Assembly: GCF_017744095.1 (NCBI RefSeq)
Contig: NZ_JAGHQX010000008.1
Coordinates: 186,001 to 250,000 of the forward strand
DNA: 64,000 nt
Direction of reading: 5' to 3'
DNA from: Shimia sp. R10_1
GTDB taxonomy: Bacteria > Pseudomonadota > Alphaproteobacteria > Rhodobacterales > Rhodobacteraceae
Part shown: one piece after another, positions 31,679 to 41,260 of the stretch
Layout: every line of letters begins with the position of its first letter
How positions within the stretch are numbered: the stretch's first letter is position 1
Translations under genes and position numbers: made by a program
The notes under the pieces: model-generated
Told to the model about the DNA's origin: nothing
The model's database searches: none
What the model saw: the letters and a program-made list of their open reading frames with translations, nothing else

Positions 31679-33396
31679 TGAGCGATACACTTCTTGATAT
31701 CGAGGGCCTGTCGGTCCACTTCCCGACCCGTCGCAAGCTCTTTGTGGCGGTGAACAAAGCCAACCTCGCGGTGGAGCCCGGCGAAATCCACGGTCTTGTG
31801 GGTGAATCCGGTGCGGGCAAATCCACCATCGGCGCCGCCGTGATGGGGCTGCTCGAACGTCCCGGTCATATCGCGGGCGGTACGGTGAGCTTCAAAGGAG
31901 AGGCGATCAGCGGGCGCGATGCCGAAGGCATGCGCGCGCTGCGCGGGGCCAAGATCTCCATGATCTTCCAAGACCCGCTGACCTCGCTGAACCCGCTTCT
32001 GACCGTTGGTCAGCAGCTGGAAGAAACCATCCAGTTCCATCTCAAGCTCTCTGATGCAGACAGCAAGAAACGGGCGATTGAACTGCTGGATCGCGTGGGT
32101 ATTCCCAACCCGGATGAGCGCATCAATCAATATCCGCACCAGTTTTCCGGCGGCATGCGCCAGCGGGTGGTGATTGCGCTTGCGCTCTGTTCAGAGCCGG
32201 ATGTGATCATCGCGGATGAACCCACCACGGCGCTCGACGTCTCCATTCAGGCGCAGATCCTTGAGCTGATCAAGGAGCTCGCGCGGGAGCGTCAGACCGG
32301 CGTGATCCTGATCACCCACGACATGGGTGTGATTGCGGACACCACCGACAAGGTGACCGTGATGTATCAGGGGGAGGTCGTCGAAAGCGGCACCACCGAG
32401 CAGGTGCTGGGCGCGCCTCAGCATGAGTACACCAAATCGCTCATCGCCGCTGTGCCCCGCCCCACGCTGAAAGTGCACCGCTTCCCGCAGCTTTCCTACG
32501 GGGGCCGTGAGATCGCGTTTCACATCGACGATCTGGCGCGCAACTGGGCGCGGCCTGAGCCGACCAAATCCGGCACGCTTCTGAAGGTCGAAGGGCTCAC
32601 CAAAACCTTCCTGCAGAGCGGCTCGATCATCCCGTCGCGGCGCAAATACTTCACTGCCGTGGACAAGGTCAGCTTTGACATCCGCGAAGGCGAGGTCTTT
32701 GGCATCGTGGGGGAAAGTGGCTCAGGCAAATCCACCGTCGCGCGGATGATTGCCACGCTTTATCAAACCAACGGGGGTAAGATCTTCTTTGACGATCAGG
32801 AGGTGACAAGCCTCAAGACCGCCAAGGATCTGGAAAGCTATCGCCGTCAGATCCAGATGATCTTTCAGGATCCGTTCTCAAGCCTCAACCCGCGCATGCG
32901 GGTGGATGAGATCATTGCGGAGCCTGTCCGTCACCACAAGCTTCTGGAAGGCGACGCCATTCAGCACCGTGTGGATGAATTGTTGGAGCGTGTGGGGCTT
33001 GGCTCTGAAGCCGGTCGCAAATACCCGCATGAGTTCTCCGGCGGTCAGCGCCAGCGGATCTCGATTGCGCGTGCTCTGGCGACCCAGCCGCGCTTCCTGA
33101 TCTGTGACGAGCCAACCTCGGCGCTCGATGTCTCCATTCAGGCGCAGATCCTGAACATCCTCAAGGATCTTCAGGAGCATCTGGGCCTGACCATGCTTTT
33201 CATCAGTCACGACCTGCCGGTGGTGCGCCAGATGTGTGATCGGGTGGGCGTAATGCGCCAGGGACAGATGGTGGAGGTGGCTGACACCGAAACTCTCTTT
33301 GCTGCCCCGAAAGAGGCGTATACGCGGGAGCTTTTGAGCCTGATGCCCAAACTCGAAGGGCTCTCAACCGAAGGCCTTGAAGGCGAGATCGTCTAA
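31678..33396 (+). CDS. ABC transporter double ATP-binding protein (DppD-DppF fusion)
   Basis: This protein carries both ATPase domains of the importer in one 572-residue chain, like GsiA-type proteins. Domain 1 has GESGAGKST and FSGGMRQRV, with Walker [14 protein letters not shown]. Domain 2 has GESGSGKST near residue 345, FSGGQRQRI near 455 and [13 protein letters not shown]. An oligopeptide-transporter C-terminal extension follows domain 1. All catalytic motifs look intact. The terminator at 33415-33446 ends the operon. Confidence 0.95.
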   Translation: MSDTLLDIEGLSVHFPTRRKLFVAVNKANLAVEPGEIHGLVGESGAGKSTIGAAVMGLLERPGHIAGGTVSFKGEAISGRDAEGMRALRGAKISMIFQDPLTSLNPLLTVGQQLEETIQFHLKLSDADSKKRAIELLDRVGIPNPDERINQYPHQFSGGMRQRVVIALALCSEPDVIIADEPTTALDVSIQAQILELIKELARERQTGVILITHDMGVIADTTDKVTVMYQGEVVESGTTEQVLGAPQHEYTKSLIAAVPRPTLKVHRFPQLSYGGREIAFHIDDLARNWARPEPTKSGTLLKVEGLTKTFLQSGSIIPSRRKYFTAVDKVSFDIREGEVFGIVGESGSGKSTVARMIATLYQTNGGKIFFDDQEVTSLKTAKDLESYRRQIQMIFQDPFSSLNPRMRVDEIIAEPVRHHKLLEGDAIQHRVDELLERVGLGSEAGRKYPHEFSGGQRQRISIARALATQPRFLICDEPTSALDVSIQAQILNILKDLQEHLGLTMLFISHDLPVVRQMCDRVGVMRQGQMVEVADTETLFAAPKEAYTRELLSLMPKLEGLSTEGLEGEIV

Positions 33397-33414
33397 CCTC
33401 TCGAGCCAAAACTG

Positions 33415-33446
33415 GAAAGCGCCGCCATTGAGCGGCGCTTTTTTAT
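33415..33446 (+). terminator. Intrinsic terminator after the ABC operon
   Basis: AAAGCGCCGC pairs with GCGGCGCTTT across a 6-nt loop, followed by TTTT (to 33444). Confidence 0.9.
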
Positions 33447-33500
33447 GGCGCCTCTTTCAGGACTTGGGCAGGATGCCTGCAAATAGCCGAGGAGCGCACC

Positions 33501-33992
33501 ATGTCTGACACCCTGCCTGAATTGCGTGATGGTGAAAGCCAGCTGGAATTTGATCCGCTGGAGCGCGTGGATGCCCAATTGCGCTTCATTGGCCGCATTC
33601 ACACCCCGTGGCAGCGCGGCGATTGTCCCAAGAATGTGACCCGCGCGCGGGAAAGCGGGCAGGGGGCATCAATCACTCTGGAGCCGGGCTTTGCCGAAGG
33701 TCTGACTGGGCTGTCTTTGGGGGATGGGATTTTGCTGTTTTACTGGATGCATCAGGCGCGGCGCGATCTGATCACCCAGCGGCCACGACATAAGCCAGAG
33801 GCACAGGGCACATTTGCGCTGCGCTCTCCCAATCGGCCCAATCCGATTTCGCTGGCGGCGGTGCGGATCACATCACTGGATCTCGCGGCGGGCCGGATTG
33901 GCATTGATGCCATCGATTGTTTTGACGGCACACCGTTGCTGGATATCAAACCCAGCGCACCGGCGGTGGATGTGCCTCCTGTGCAGCCTTAG
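33501..33992 (+). CDS. trmO: TrmO-family tRNA m6t6A37 methyltransferase
   Basis: TrmO (TsaA/YaeB-like) methylates the N6-threonylcarbamoyl adenosine at position 37 of some tRNAs, using SAM. This 163-residue protein is the compact form. Markers are FIGRIHTPW near residue 33, the acidic-rich strand LSLGDGILLFYWMHQARRD near 75, and FALRSPNRPNPISLAAVRI near 108, which is the most diagnostic motif. The final residues DGTPLLDIKP also match. It stands alone after the ABC terminator. Confidence 0.85.
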   Translation: MSDTLPELRDGESQLEFDPLERVDAQLRFIGRIHTPWQRGDCPKNVTRARESGQGASITLEPGFAEGLTGLSLGDGILLFYWMHQARRDLITQRPRHKPEAQGTFALRSPNRPNPISLAAVRITSLDLAAGRIGIDAIDCFDGTPLLDIKPSAPAVDVPPVQP

Positions 33993-34000
33993 AGGCGGCC

Positions 34001-34216
34001 TCAGGCGCGGATTTTTAGGGTCGGCCCATTTGGTGACGTGTGGGGCCAGATTCGGCGATTGAGATTGCCGGATGGCGGCGGCAGCAGGGCCTGTTCCGCA
34101 TCTTTGCAGCTGGCCACGATGAAGGCCCCTGCACGTGTTCTGATGCGCTCAGAACGGGCGGATTTGCGGCCTGCACCTCTGGGAAGCACCCATACAGACA
34201 GATGTGTCTTACTCAT
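34001..34216 (-). CDS. Possible small basic protein
   Basis: This is a 71-residue frame starting MSKTHLSVWVLPRGAG, rich in Arg/Ser/Pro, with GAGGGGG a few bases before its ATG. I recognise no family, and the composition could also reflect chance. It is convergent with trmO (8 bp apart). Confidence 0.3.
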   Translation of the reverse strand: MSKTHLSVWVLPRGAGRKSARSERIRTRAGAFIVASCKDAEQALLPPPSGNLNRRIWPHTSPNGPTLKIRA

Positions 34217-34434
34217 TTTGTCCCCCTCGTAGGATCTGCGGAGGTCGGCGCGTGGGTGCCGAATCTGATTCCGTTAAAAGACCTTCGATGGAAGCCAGAA
34301 ATAACGAGGAATGGTTAATGAAGAGTCTGCACGCTGCGGCTGTGTGCCAAAAATCCAGACAAGAATTGGGGCGCATAGCTGACTAGTCAGCAGTGCTTGT
34401 GCCAGTATTCTTTTCTTTTTTGTGAAAGATAAAG
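34217..34434. other. Intergenic region between small ORF and tRNA genes
   Basis: I see no gene here. The segment is AT-richer (TTCTTTTCTTTTTTGTG around 34409-34425) and lies downstream of the tRNA-Glu pair, so it probably holds their 3' processing or termination region, but no clear hairpin. Confidence 0.4.
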
Positions 34435-34509
34435 TGGCATCCCGTAGGGGAATCGAACCCCTCTTTCCAGGTTGAAAACCTGGCGTCCTAACCGATAGAC
34501 GAACGGGAC
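34435..34509 (-). tRNA. tRNA-Glu (UUC), second copy in transcription order
   Basis: Read on the minus strand, 75 nt form a full cloverleaf. The acceptor arms are GTCCCGT / ACGGGAT, the anticodon stem is CCAGG / CCTGG around TTTTCAA (anticodon TTC), and the T arm is AGGGG-TTCGATT-CCCCT. The discriminator base is G and CCA is encoded. It is identical in sequence to 34555-34629. Confidence 0.96.
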
Positions 34510-34554
34510 GCTCTTTATGGGCGCGTCAGAGATAAAATCCCCATACCCCGCTTC

Positions 34555-34629
34555 TGGCATCCCGTAGGGGAATCGAACCCCTCTTTCCAGGTTGAAAACC
34601 TGGCGTCCTAACCGATAGACGAACGGGAC
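34555..34629 (-). tRNA. tRNA-Glu (UUC), first copy in transcription order
   Basis: It has the same 75-nt sequence and fold as the copy at 34435-34509, separated by 45 nt, so both are probably cut from one transcript. Encoded CCA is present. Confidence 0.96.
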
Positions 34630-34795
34630 GCGCTGAAGCGTGAGGCGTATCTAGTGAATGGCGCGGATGGGCGCAAGCGGAAATTTGAGCCTATGTACGT
34701 TTTTTTTCGGAAAGCCGTTTGGGCAGGTATTGAGGGGGCTACACCGGCTGTCACACGGCATGGCTTGCCCCAGTATATACAGGGCAAACCGAGGT

Positions 34796-36559
34796 TCAGG
34801 CGGCTCTTGCGGCGTCTTCCAGCCGCAGTTGCACAGACTGGCGACCGCCCCATGTGTTGATCTCCAGACGGCCTGCCAGATGGAATCGCGCACCGCCGTG
34901 TGATTCCAATGCTGCCCCCAGCGGGGTGTCATAAGCGCCAAAGGCAATGGCATCGATGCGGGCGCCGAATCCGTCGCCAAATGTCAGTTTCAGATGGCTT
35001 TCGCCCACCCGTTTGGTGAAGCGAATCTCCACATCCGGGAAGGCAAAACGCGGGGCCGGGGCCCCAGCCCCAAACGGGCCTGCCTTCTCAATGTCACTGA
35101 TCAGCTCCACTGTGGCTCCGGTTGGCATCAGCAGGCTGTCGAGTTTCAGATCCGCCGGGCCCATGTCGCCTGCGCCCTGTTTGGCCATCAGCTCTGTGAG
35201 CCGTGCCATGGCGGGCTCCAGCTGATCACGTGCCACGGTCAGCCCGGCTGCCATTTTGTGCCCGCCCCCTTTGATCAGCAGGCCCTCTGCTGCCAGTTTC
35301 TGGATCGAAGCCCCAAGATCCACGCCAGAGACAGAGCGGCCAGAGCCTTTGCCTTCATCGCCATCAAGCCCGATCACAATGGCGGGGCGGTTGGTGGCCT
35401 CTTTCAGGCGGGAGGCGACAATGCCGACCACGCCGGGGTGCCAGCCTTCGCCGGCGGCCCAGACCAGCGGCGCATCCAGCCCGCGTTTCTCAGCCTGTGC
35501 CATGGCGGCGGCGCGCACAGCGGCCTCAATGTCGCGCCGCTCGGTGTTAAGCTCATCCAGCCGCTCGGCCAGCGCGCGGGCTTCTTGTTCGTTGTCTGTA
35601 GAAAGAAGACGCGCGCCCAGATCCGCCTGCCCGATGCGTCCACCAGCATTCACGCGTGGCCCCAGCAGAAAGCCGAGGTGATAGCTGTTGGGGGCGCTGT
35701 CCATGCGGCTCACATCAGAGAGCGCGACAACTCCTATGCGGTCGCGTCGCGCCATGACCTTCAGGCCCTGACGCACCAGCGCGCGGTTCACGCCCACGAG
35801 GGGGGCCACATCGGCCACGGTGCCAAGCGCCACCAGATCAAGCATCGCCATCAGATCCGGCCCGCGCGTGCCATCCGCCTCGCGCATCTGGCGGTTGGCC
35901 TCCACCAGCATGAGAAACACCACCGCCGCCGCGCAGAGATGGGCGAGATCGCCGCTTTCATCCTGTCGGTTGGGGTTCACCACGGCCACGCAATCCGGCA
36001 GAGTCTCGCCGCCCAAGTGGTGGTCGAGCACGATCACATCTGCGGCTTTGGCTGCGGCAATCGGGTCGTGGCTGAGCGTGCCACAGTCCACACAGATAAT
36101 CAGGTCATGCGTGTCGGCCAGCTGCGCCATTGCGGCCTCATTGGGGCCATAGCCCTCATCAATGCGGTCTGGGACATAAATTGTTGCCTGAAGCCCCATA
36201 TGACGCAGCCATGTGATCAAGAGCGCCGCAGAAGTGCCGCCATCCACGTCGTAATCGGCAAACACCGCGATGCGCTCACGTTTGCGCACCGCTTGCAGGA
36301 AACGCGCGGCGGCGCTCTGCATGTCTTTGATGCTGCGTGGGTCGGGCAACAGGTCAGCTAGTCGCGGCTCCAGAAAGCTCTCCGCTTCCGCCGCTGTCAC
36401 CCCGCGGCGTGCCAGCACCGCACAAAGGGCAGGGGGCAGGGTGGTGTCCTGCGCCAGCAGCTCAGCGGCGCGGGTGGCCTCCACATCCGGCCCCAGCCAG
36501 CGTCGTCCGGTCAGGCTTTCGGATACACCAAGGAAGTCGGTCATGGGCAGGGCTTTCAT
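34796..36559 (-). CDS. recJ: Single-stranded-DNA-specific exonuclease RecJ
   Basis: RecJ degrades single-stranded DNA 5' to 3' in recombination and mismatch repair. The 587-residue product shows the DHH phosphoesterase motifs: DYDVDG (102-107), DEGYGPNE (134-141), DCG (158-160) and DHH (179-181). The DHHA1 domain carries GGGHKMAAGL near residue 425, followed by an OB-fold. An ATG five codons later (36544) is an alternative start. It is the third gene of hom-glpX-recJ but is preceded by a terminator, so it likely also has its own transcription start. Confidence 0.95.
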   Translation of the reverse strand: MKALPMTDFLGVSESLTGRRWLGPDVEATRAAELLAQDTTLPPALCAVLARRGVTAAEAESFLEPRLADLLPDPRSIKDMQSAAARFLQAVRKRERIAVFADYDVDGGTSAALLITWLRHMGLQATIYVPDRIDEGYGPNEAAMAQLADTHDLIICVDCGTLSHDPIAAAKAADVIVLDHHLGGETLPDCVAVVNPNRQDESGDLAHLCAAAVVFLMLVEANRQMREADGTRGPDLMAMLDLVALGTVADVAPLVGVNRALVRQGLKVMARRDRIGVVALSDVSRMDSAPNSYHLGFLLGPRVNAGGRIGQADLGARLLSTDNEQEARALAERLDELNTERRDIEAAVRAAAMAQAEKRGLDAPLVWAAGEGWHPGVVGIVASRLKEATNRPAIVIGLDGDEGKGSGRSVSGVDLGASIQKLAAEGLLIKGGGHKMAAGLTVARDQLEPAMARLTELMAKQGAGDMGPADLKLDSLLMPTGATVELISDIEKAGPFGAGAPAPRFAFPDVEIRFTKRVGESHLKLTFGDGFGARIDAIAFGAYDTPLGAALESHGGARFHLAGRLEINTWGGRQSVQLRLEDAARAA

Positions 36560-36565
36560 CTTATC

Positions 36566-36591
36566 AAAAGGCCCGCCAAAGAGGCGGGCCG
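36566..36591 (-). terminator. Terminator between glpX and recJ
   Basis: On the minus strand GGCCCGCC pairs with GGCGGGCC around TCTTT-type loop bases, followed by TTTT. It lies immediately before the recJ start codon (36559), so it can limit read-through into recJ. Confidence 0.85.
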
Positions 36592-36634
36592 TGAGGGGCG
36601 CTTTGGCCCAGTCAATCAGTGGAGCGTGCTGCGA

Positions 36635-37609
36635 TCAAGCGGTCTGATCGATCGGCGCGCGGTAGGTCATGCGACGCACGGAACCAGACTTGGAGCGCAT
36701 CAGCAGCGTCTCGGTTTCGATCCAACCCGGGGTGCGCTTGATGCGCGGCAGCAGAGAGCCGCCAGTCACGCCGGTTGCGGCAAAGATCACATCCTGTGTG
36801 ACCATCTCGTCGCGGGAATAGATGCGGTCCAGATCGGTGATGCCGGTCTTGGCGGCACGGGCGCGCTCGTCATCGTTGCGGAACACCAGACGGCCCCACA
36901 TCTGACCGCCCATGCATTTCAGCGCCGCCGCTGCCAGAACACCTTCAGGTGCGCCGCCGCGGCCCATATACATGTCGATGCCGGTTTCTTCGGCTTCGGC
37001 GCAGTGCATCACGCCAGCCACGTCACCATCGGTGATCAGGCGGATGGAGGCACCGGTGGCGCGCACTTCGGCGATCATGTCTTCGTGGCGCGGACGCTCC
37101 AGAATGCAGACGGTGATGTCGGAGGTGTCACAGCCTTTGGCCTTGGCCAGGGCTTCCACACGCTCTTTCGGGCTCATTTCCAGCGAGATAACGTTTTCCG
37201 CGTAGCCCGGGCCGATGGCCAGCTTGTCCATATAGGTGTCTGGCGCGTGCAGCATGGAGCCGCGCGGGCCCATGGCAATCACGGTCAGCGCGTTGGGCAT
37301 GTCTTTGGCGGTCAGCGTGGTGCCTTCCAGCGGGTCCAGCGCAATGTCCACGCCGGGGCCGTTGCCGGTGCCCACTTCTTCGCCGATGAACAGCATCGGC
37401 GCTTCGTCGCGCTCGCCCTCACCGATCACCACAACACCGGCGATGTCCAGAAGGTTGAGCTGTTCGCGCATGGCGTTCACAGCGGCTTGGTCTGCGGCTT
37501 TCTCATCGCCGTTGCCGATCAGGGCAGCGGAGGCAATCGCCGCCTGTTCAGCCACGCGGGCCAAACCAAGGGACAGCATACGGTCGTGAAATTCCGGCTT
37601 TTGGGACAT
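36635..37609 (-). CDS. glpX: Fructose-1,6-bisphosphatase, class II
   Basis: This enzyme hydrolyses fructose 1,6-bisphosphate to fructose 6-phosphate in gluconeogenesis and may also act on sedoheptulose bisphosphate. The 324-residue protein has the metal and phosphate motifs GEGERDEAPM (63-72) and DPLEGTT (92-98), both diagnostic of class II. It lies 80 bp after hom. Gene order hom-glpX-recJ is common in Rhodobacteraceae. Confidence 0.95.
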   Translation of the reverse strand: MSQKPEFHDRMLSLGLARVAEQAAIASAALIGNGDEKAADQAAVNAMREQLNLLDIAGVVVIGEGERDEAPMLFIGEEVGTGNGPGVDIALDPLEGTTLTAKDMPNALTVIAMGPRGSMLHAPDTYMDKLAIGPGYAENVISLEMSPKERVEALAKAKGCDTSDITVCILERPRHEDMIAEVRATGASIRLITDGDVAGVMHCAEAEETGIDMYMGRGGAPEGVLAAAALKCMGGQMWGRLVFRNDDERARAAKTGITDLDRIYSRDEMVTQDVIFAATGVTGGSLLPRIKRTPGWIETETLLMRSKSGSVRRMTYRAPIDQTA

Positions 37610-37689
37610 GGGAGGATCCTTATGTACAAACTTAAGTATCGACTAACGTAGGGGCGGCGCGCTCACAAGAGGGGCGCGCCATTCAAATT

Positions 37690-39003
37690 TCAAACCTGTT
37701 CAATCCGCAACGCTACCGGCGCATTTGCAAGCACTCCGGTGGATTGCATGGCTTCTATGGCCGCGTCCAGCGCCGCACGCTGGGTTTTGTGGGTCACGAT
37801 CAGGACAGGGGCGTGCTTGTCGTCATGACGGGTCTGGCGCATCCGGTCGATGCTGATGCCATTGTCGCCAAGCGCGGTGGCGATCTTTGCCATCGCGCCG
37901 GGGCGATCTTCCAGCGTCAGGCGCAGATAGAACGGCGCAGGCGAGTTGGATCGTGCGGCGGTTGCTGTGGCGAGTTGCGCTGCGGGCATGCCAAAGGTTG
38001 ACAGGCGGAAGCCACGCGCAATGTCACAGACATCGCCCATCACCGCGCTGGCGGTGGGGCCTTCGCCTGCACCGGGGCCGCGCAGCACAACCTGCTCCAC
38101 AGCGTCGCCTTCGATCACCACCATATTGGTGCCACCAGTCAGCTGGCCCAATGGGCTGTCTGCGGGCACAAGGCAGGGCGACATGCGCTGCTCAAGACCG
38201 CGGCCCGTCATCTGGGTCACGCCCAGCAGTTTGATCTTGTAGCCCAGCTCGGCGGCCTGATGGATGTCTTCAATCGAAATGCGCTGGATGCCCTCAAGCT
38301 CAACGCCGTCAAAATCCACCTTGGTGCCAAAGGCGATGGAGGACAGCAACGACAGTTTGTGCCCCGCATCAATCCCGCCCACGTCAAGGTTGGGGTCCGC
38401 TTCCAGATAGCCAAGCGCGTCCGCTTCGGCAAAGACCTCCTCATAAGGAAGCCCTGCATCCTGCATGCGGGTCAGGATGTAGTTACAGGTGCCGTTCATC
38501 ACGCCCATGATCCGGGTGATGTCATTGCCGGCCAGCCCTTCGGTCAGCGATTTGATCACCGGAATGCCACCTGCCACAGCCGCCTCAAAGCGGATCACCG
38601 CGCCTTTGGCTTCTGCGGCTTCTGCCAGTGCCTGACCGTGATGGGCCAGCAGGGCCTTGTTGGCAGTGACAACATCTTTGCCAAGCGCAAGGGCAGCTTC
38701 AATGGCATCTTTCGCAGGGCCGTCTTCACCGCCCATCAGCTCGACAAAAACATCCACGTCATCGCGCTTTGCCAAAGCGACAGGATCGTCTTCCCAGGCA
38801 TAGTTTGCCAGCGACACACCCCGGTCCTTATTTTTGGAGCGGGCACTCACCGCGGTGATTTCTACCGGGCGACCTGTGCGCGCGGCCAGCAGATTGGCTT
38901 TCTGGCGTACAATCTTAACGACACCCACGCCCACGGTGCCCAATCCGGCAATCCCAAGACGGAGCGGTGTGGTATTGGGGTTGCTGTTCTGCGCATCGGT
39001 CAT
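37690..39003 (-). CDS. hom: Homoserine dehydrogenase
   Basis: The enzyme reduces aspartate semialdehyde to homoserine for threonine and methionine synthesis. The 437-residue protein has an N-terminal NAD(P) site GIAGLGTVGVGVV (residues 18-30), the catalytic region VMNGTCNYILTRM near 165, and NLDVGGIDAGHKLSLL near 208. A C-terminal ACT domain (ERPG-like EDRPGAMAKIATALG near 355) points to feedback control by an amino acid, normally threonine. Confidence 0.95.
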   Translation of the reverse strand: MTDAQNSNPNTTPLRLGIAGLGTVGVGVVKIVRQKANLLAARTGRPVEITAVSARSKNKDRGVSLANYAWEDDPVALAKRDDVDVFVELMGGEDGPAKDAIEAALALGKDVVTANKALLAHHGQALAEAAEAKGAVIRFEAAVAGGIPVIKSLTEGLAGNDITRIMGVMNGTCNYILTRMQDAGLPYEEVFAEADALGYLEADPNLDVGGIDAGHKLSLLSSIAFGTKVDFDGVELEGIQRISIEDIHQAAELGYKIKLLGVTQMTGRGLEQRMSPCLVPADSPLGQLTGGTNMVVIEGDAVEQVVLRGPGAGEGPTASAVMGDVCDIARGFRLSTFGMPAAQLATATAARSNSPAPFYLRLTLEDRPGAMAKIATALGDNGISIDRMRQTRHDDKHAPVLIVTHKTQRAALDAAIEAMQSTGVLANAPVALRIEQV

Positions 39004-39102
39004 GAAGCACTACCTCGATTATGGTTGGAGTGGTCTGCTGTATCGCCTTGCCGTGTAGCCGCTCATGCGCCGGGGCGCAACGCGTCACGGTGGCGATATG
39101 GC

Positions 39103-39327
39103 TTATTGCAGGTCACGCGCGCGCCGTTGAAGTCGCGCACCGCGCGCCTCGATCTCTTCCTCGCTGGTGTCTGTGAGGCGCTGTTGTGGCGCTCGGGGCA
39201 AGTCGCGCATCGGCAGAAGGTCCGGGTATGGCGCGGCTTCCACTTCTTTGGAAACAGCGGTATCCAGCCCGGGGACCGTGCCGCAGCCCGCCAGAGCCGT
39301 GGCGCATAAGATCCCCAAAAGGCGCAT
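39103..39327 (-). CDS. Small lipoprotein
   Basis: From ATG 39327 the product has 74 residues and a lipoprotein signal MRLLGILCATALAGC, with lipobox ALAGC. The mature part is GTVPGLDTAVSKEV..., then a charged helix ending in RRARDL. It is probably an outer- or inner-membrane lipoprotein. A longer in-frame extension to 39408 is Arg-rich and would hide the signal. It lies 99 bp upstream of hom on the same strand. Function unknown. Confidence 0.65.
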   Translation of the reverse strand: MRLLGILCATALAGCGTVPGLDTAVSKEVEAAPYPDLLPMRDLPRAPQQRLTDTSEEEIEARGARLQRRARDLQ

Positions 39328-39474
39328 TTTGATCTGAATTGTCACGCGCGTGGCCCTTTTTCTGCGTCGCCTTGTTATGGCCCAGCCCCGGCCAAAGACA
39401 CAAGCCACCTCAGGGGCTTTGTCTGCGTCAAAGTGGCCTTTTAAAGAAACATTTGTTCAGTTAAATTGGCCGGT

Positions 39475-40068
39475 ATGGCAAGAACCCAAGGCTCCCACTC
39501 CGATATCACTGGCCCGCGTGTGCGCGCGGCGGCACTCTCTTTATTTGCGCAACACGGCTACGCCGCTGTCTCTATGCGCCAGATTGCCCGCGAGGTCGGC
39601 GTGCAGGCGGGGGCGCTCTATAACTACACGCCAGACAAGCAAAGCCTGCTGTTTGATCTGATGAAAAACCACATGGATGAGCTGCTCGCAACCCGTGCCA
39701 GCTTGGATGCGCCAACCTCCCCCGTGGCCGCCTTGGAAACCTTTACCCGGTTGCACCTGCGGTTTCACTCAGAGCGCCCTGATGAAGTGTTCATCGCTTA
39801 TATGGAGCTGCGCAACCTCAGCCCGGACAACTTTGCCGCCATCGAGGCCCTGCGCCGCGCCTATGAAGATCAGCTGGAGGCGATCCTGCGCGCGGGTGTC
39901 GAAAGCGGTGATTTCACAGTGGCGGATCCAAAAATCACCGCCATGGCCGTGATTGCCATGCTCACTGGTGTGAACACTTGGTTTCGCGAAGGCGGCCGCC
40001 TGTCGCTTGAGGAAGTTGAACAGATCTACTGGGATATGGTGCGTCAAGCCGTAGGCGTTTCTGGCTGA
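39475..40068 (+). CDS. TetR-family transcriptional regulator
   Basis: This 197-residue one-domain repressor-type protein has an N-terminal helix-turn-helix: RVRAAALSLFAQHGYAAVSM followed by RQIAREVGVQAGALYNYTPD near residues 38-57. The rest is a helical ligand-binding domain. ATG 39475 is preferred; a TTG three codons earlier is possible. The AT-rich leader has a GAAACATTTGTTC dyad (39445-39457), a candidate autoregulatory site. Targets could include the acyl-CoA operon starting at 41261, as many TetR proteins sense acyl-CoAs, but that is a guess. Confidence 0.88.
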   Translation: MARTQGSHSDITGPRVRAAALSLFAQHGYAAVSMRQIAREVGVQAGALYNYTPDKQSLLFDLMKNHMDELLATRASLDAPTSPVAALETFTRLHLRFHSERPDEVFIAYMELRNLSPDNFAAIEALRRAYEDQLEAILRAGVESGDFTVADPKITAMAVIAMLTGVNTWFREGGRLSLEEVEQIYWDMVRQAVGVSG

Positions 40069-40097
40069 AAAACGGAGGGGTTTCCCCCTCCGCTTCG

Positions 40098-41009
40098 TCA
40101 ATGCGCCGGTTTGATGAAGGTGCCATTGCGCAGCTCTGCGAAAGCCTGCTGCAGCTCTGCCTGCGTGTTCATCACAATCGGGCCGTGCCAGGCCACCGGC
40201 TCCTGAATGGGCTGGCCGGAAATCAGCAGAAAGCGCACGCCCTGTTCGCCGGCCTGCACCGTGACCTCATCGCCATTGCCAAAGCGCACCAGTGTGCGGT
40301 CCCCGCTCATATCGCGGATGTTGACCTCTTCGCCGGCGATATCCTTCTCCAGCAAAACGCCGCTGGGTTGGCTCGCATCAGCAAAGGCTGCATCCCCCTC
40401 AAACACATAGGCAAAGGCGCGCCGCCGTGTGTCGATCGGGAAGGTCTTCTTCACCCCCGCTGGTACAGTCACATCCAGAAACATCGGATCGGCGGCAATG
40501 CCATCCACCGGGCCGGTCTGCCCCCAGAAGCTGCCAATGACCACGCGCACTTTGGTGCCGTCATCTTCCATGATCTCCGGGATCTCGCGCGCTGTCACAT
40601 CCTGATAACGCGGATCGGTCATCTTCAGATCGCGCGGCAGGTTCGCCCACAGCTGAAACCCATGGTTCACGCCGTTGGCATCGGGGGTGGGCATCTCCTG
40701 ATGCAAAATCCCGCGCCCCGCTGTCATCCATTGCACATCGCCAGCACCCAGATTTCCGGTGTTGCCAAGGCTGTCCTGATGTTCCACTGCGCCATCAATC
40801 ACATAGGTGATGGTTTCAATGCCGCGATGCGGGTGCCACGGAAATCCGGCCTGATAAAGGCGGGGATCATCGTTGCGGAAGTGATCCATCATCAGGAAGG
40901 GATCAAGCTCTTCGGGATCCTGAAACCCAAAGGCGCGATGCAGATGCACGCCAGCCCCTTCTCTGGCAGGAATGGCTTTGCGCGTTTCCAAAACAGGTCT
41001 GATCGACAT
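40098..41009 (-). CDS. Pirin family protein
   Basis: Pirins are double-cupin proteins; some act as quercetinases or redox sensors, and many are uncharacterised. Starting at ATG 41009 (GGAGAG SD upstream) gives 303 residues. The N-terminal cupin shows PWHPHRGIETITYVIDGAVEHQ near 56-77 and WMTAGRGILHQEMP near 95-108, with His and Glu metal ligands. A longer frame to 41180 has no pirin-like sequence at its start. It is convergent with the TetR gene and divergent from the acyl-CoA ligase. Confidence 0.9.
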   Translation of the reverse strand: MSIRPVLETRKAIPAREGAGVHLHRAFGFQDPEELDPFLMMDHFRNDDPRLYQAGFPWHPHRGIETITYVIDGAVEHQDSLGNTGNLGAGDVQWMTAGRGILHQEMPTPDANGVNHGFQLWANLPRDLKMTDPRYQDVTAREIPEIMEDDGTKVRVVIGSFWGQTGPVDGIAADPMFLDVTVPAGVKKTFPIDTRRRAFAYVFEGDAAFADASQPSGVLLEKDIAGEEVNIRDMSGDRTLVRFGNGDEVTVQAGEQGVRFLLISGQPIQEPVAWHGPIVMNTQAELQQAFAELRNGTFIKPAH

Positions 41010-41260
41010 GATGTCTCTCCTTTCCCCCTCAAAATAGGCGCTGCAGTCTTGCCTGAACATCGCCAGAACCGCGCGCAGATTGTGCAGATTTGCACAGATT
41101 GGGGAGGCGCGCGGCAAATGGGTGTGGTGAAAAATAAAATTAACAAGTTCAATATGTTGAGTTGAGCGACGTAGCGGCATTTTGCAACCTATCTTTCAAC
41201 TGCCTTGTGCTTGCGCCTATGCTCGCAACCGACACAACATCTCAAGGCAGGGAGGCCTAC
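41010..41260. promoter_or_regulatory. Divergent promoter region, pirin / acyl-CoA ligase
   Basis: These 251 bases sit between the pirin and ligase starts and must hold promoters in both directions. An AT-rich core (AAAATAAAATTAACAAG near 41131-41147) is the likely site. CAGGGAGG at 41248-41255 is the ligase SD. No operator is obvious. Confidence 0.45.

Noticed and set aside
34435..34629. Integrated element at the tRNA-Glu pair
   Set aside because: No integrase, no attachment-site duplicate and no foreign genes adjoin the tRNAs; recJ and trmO are core genes.
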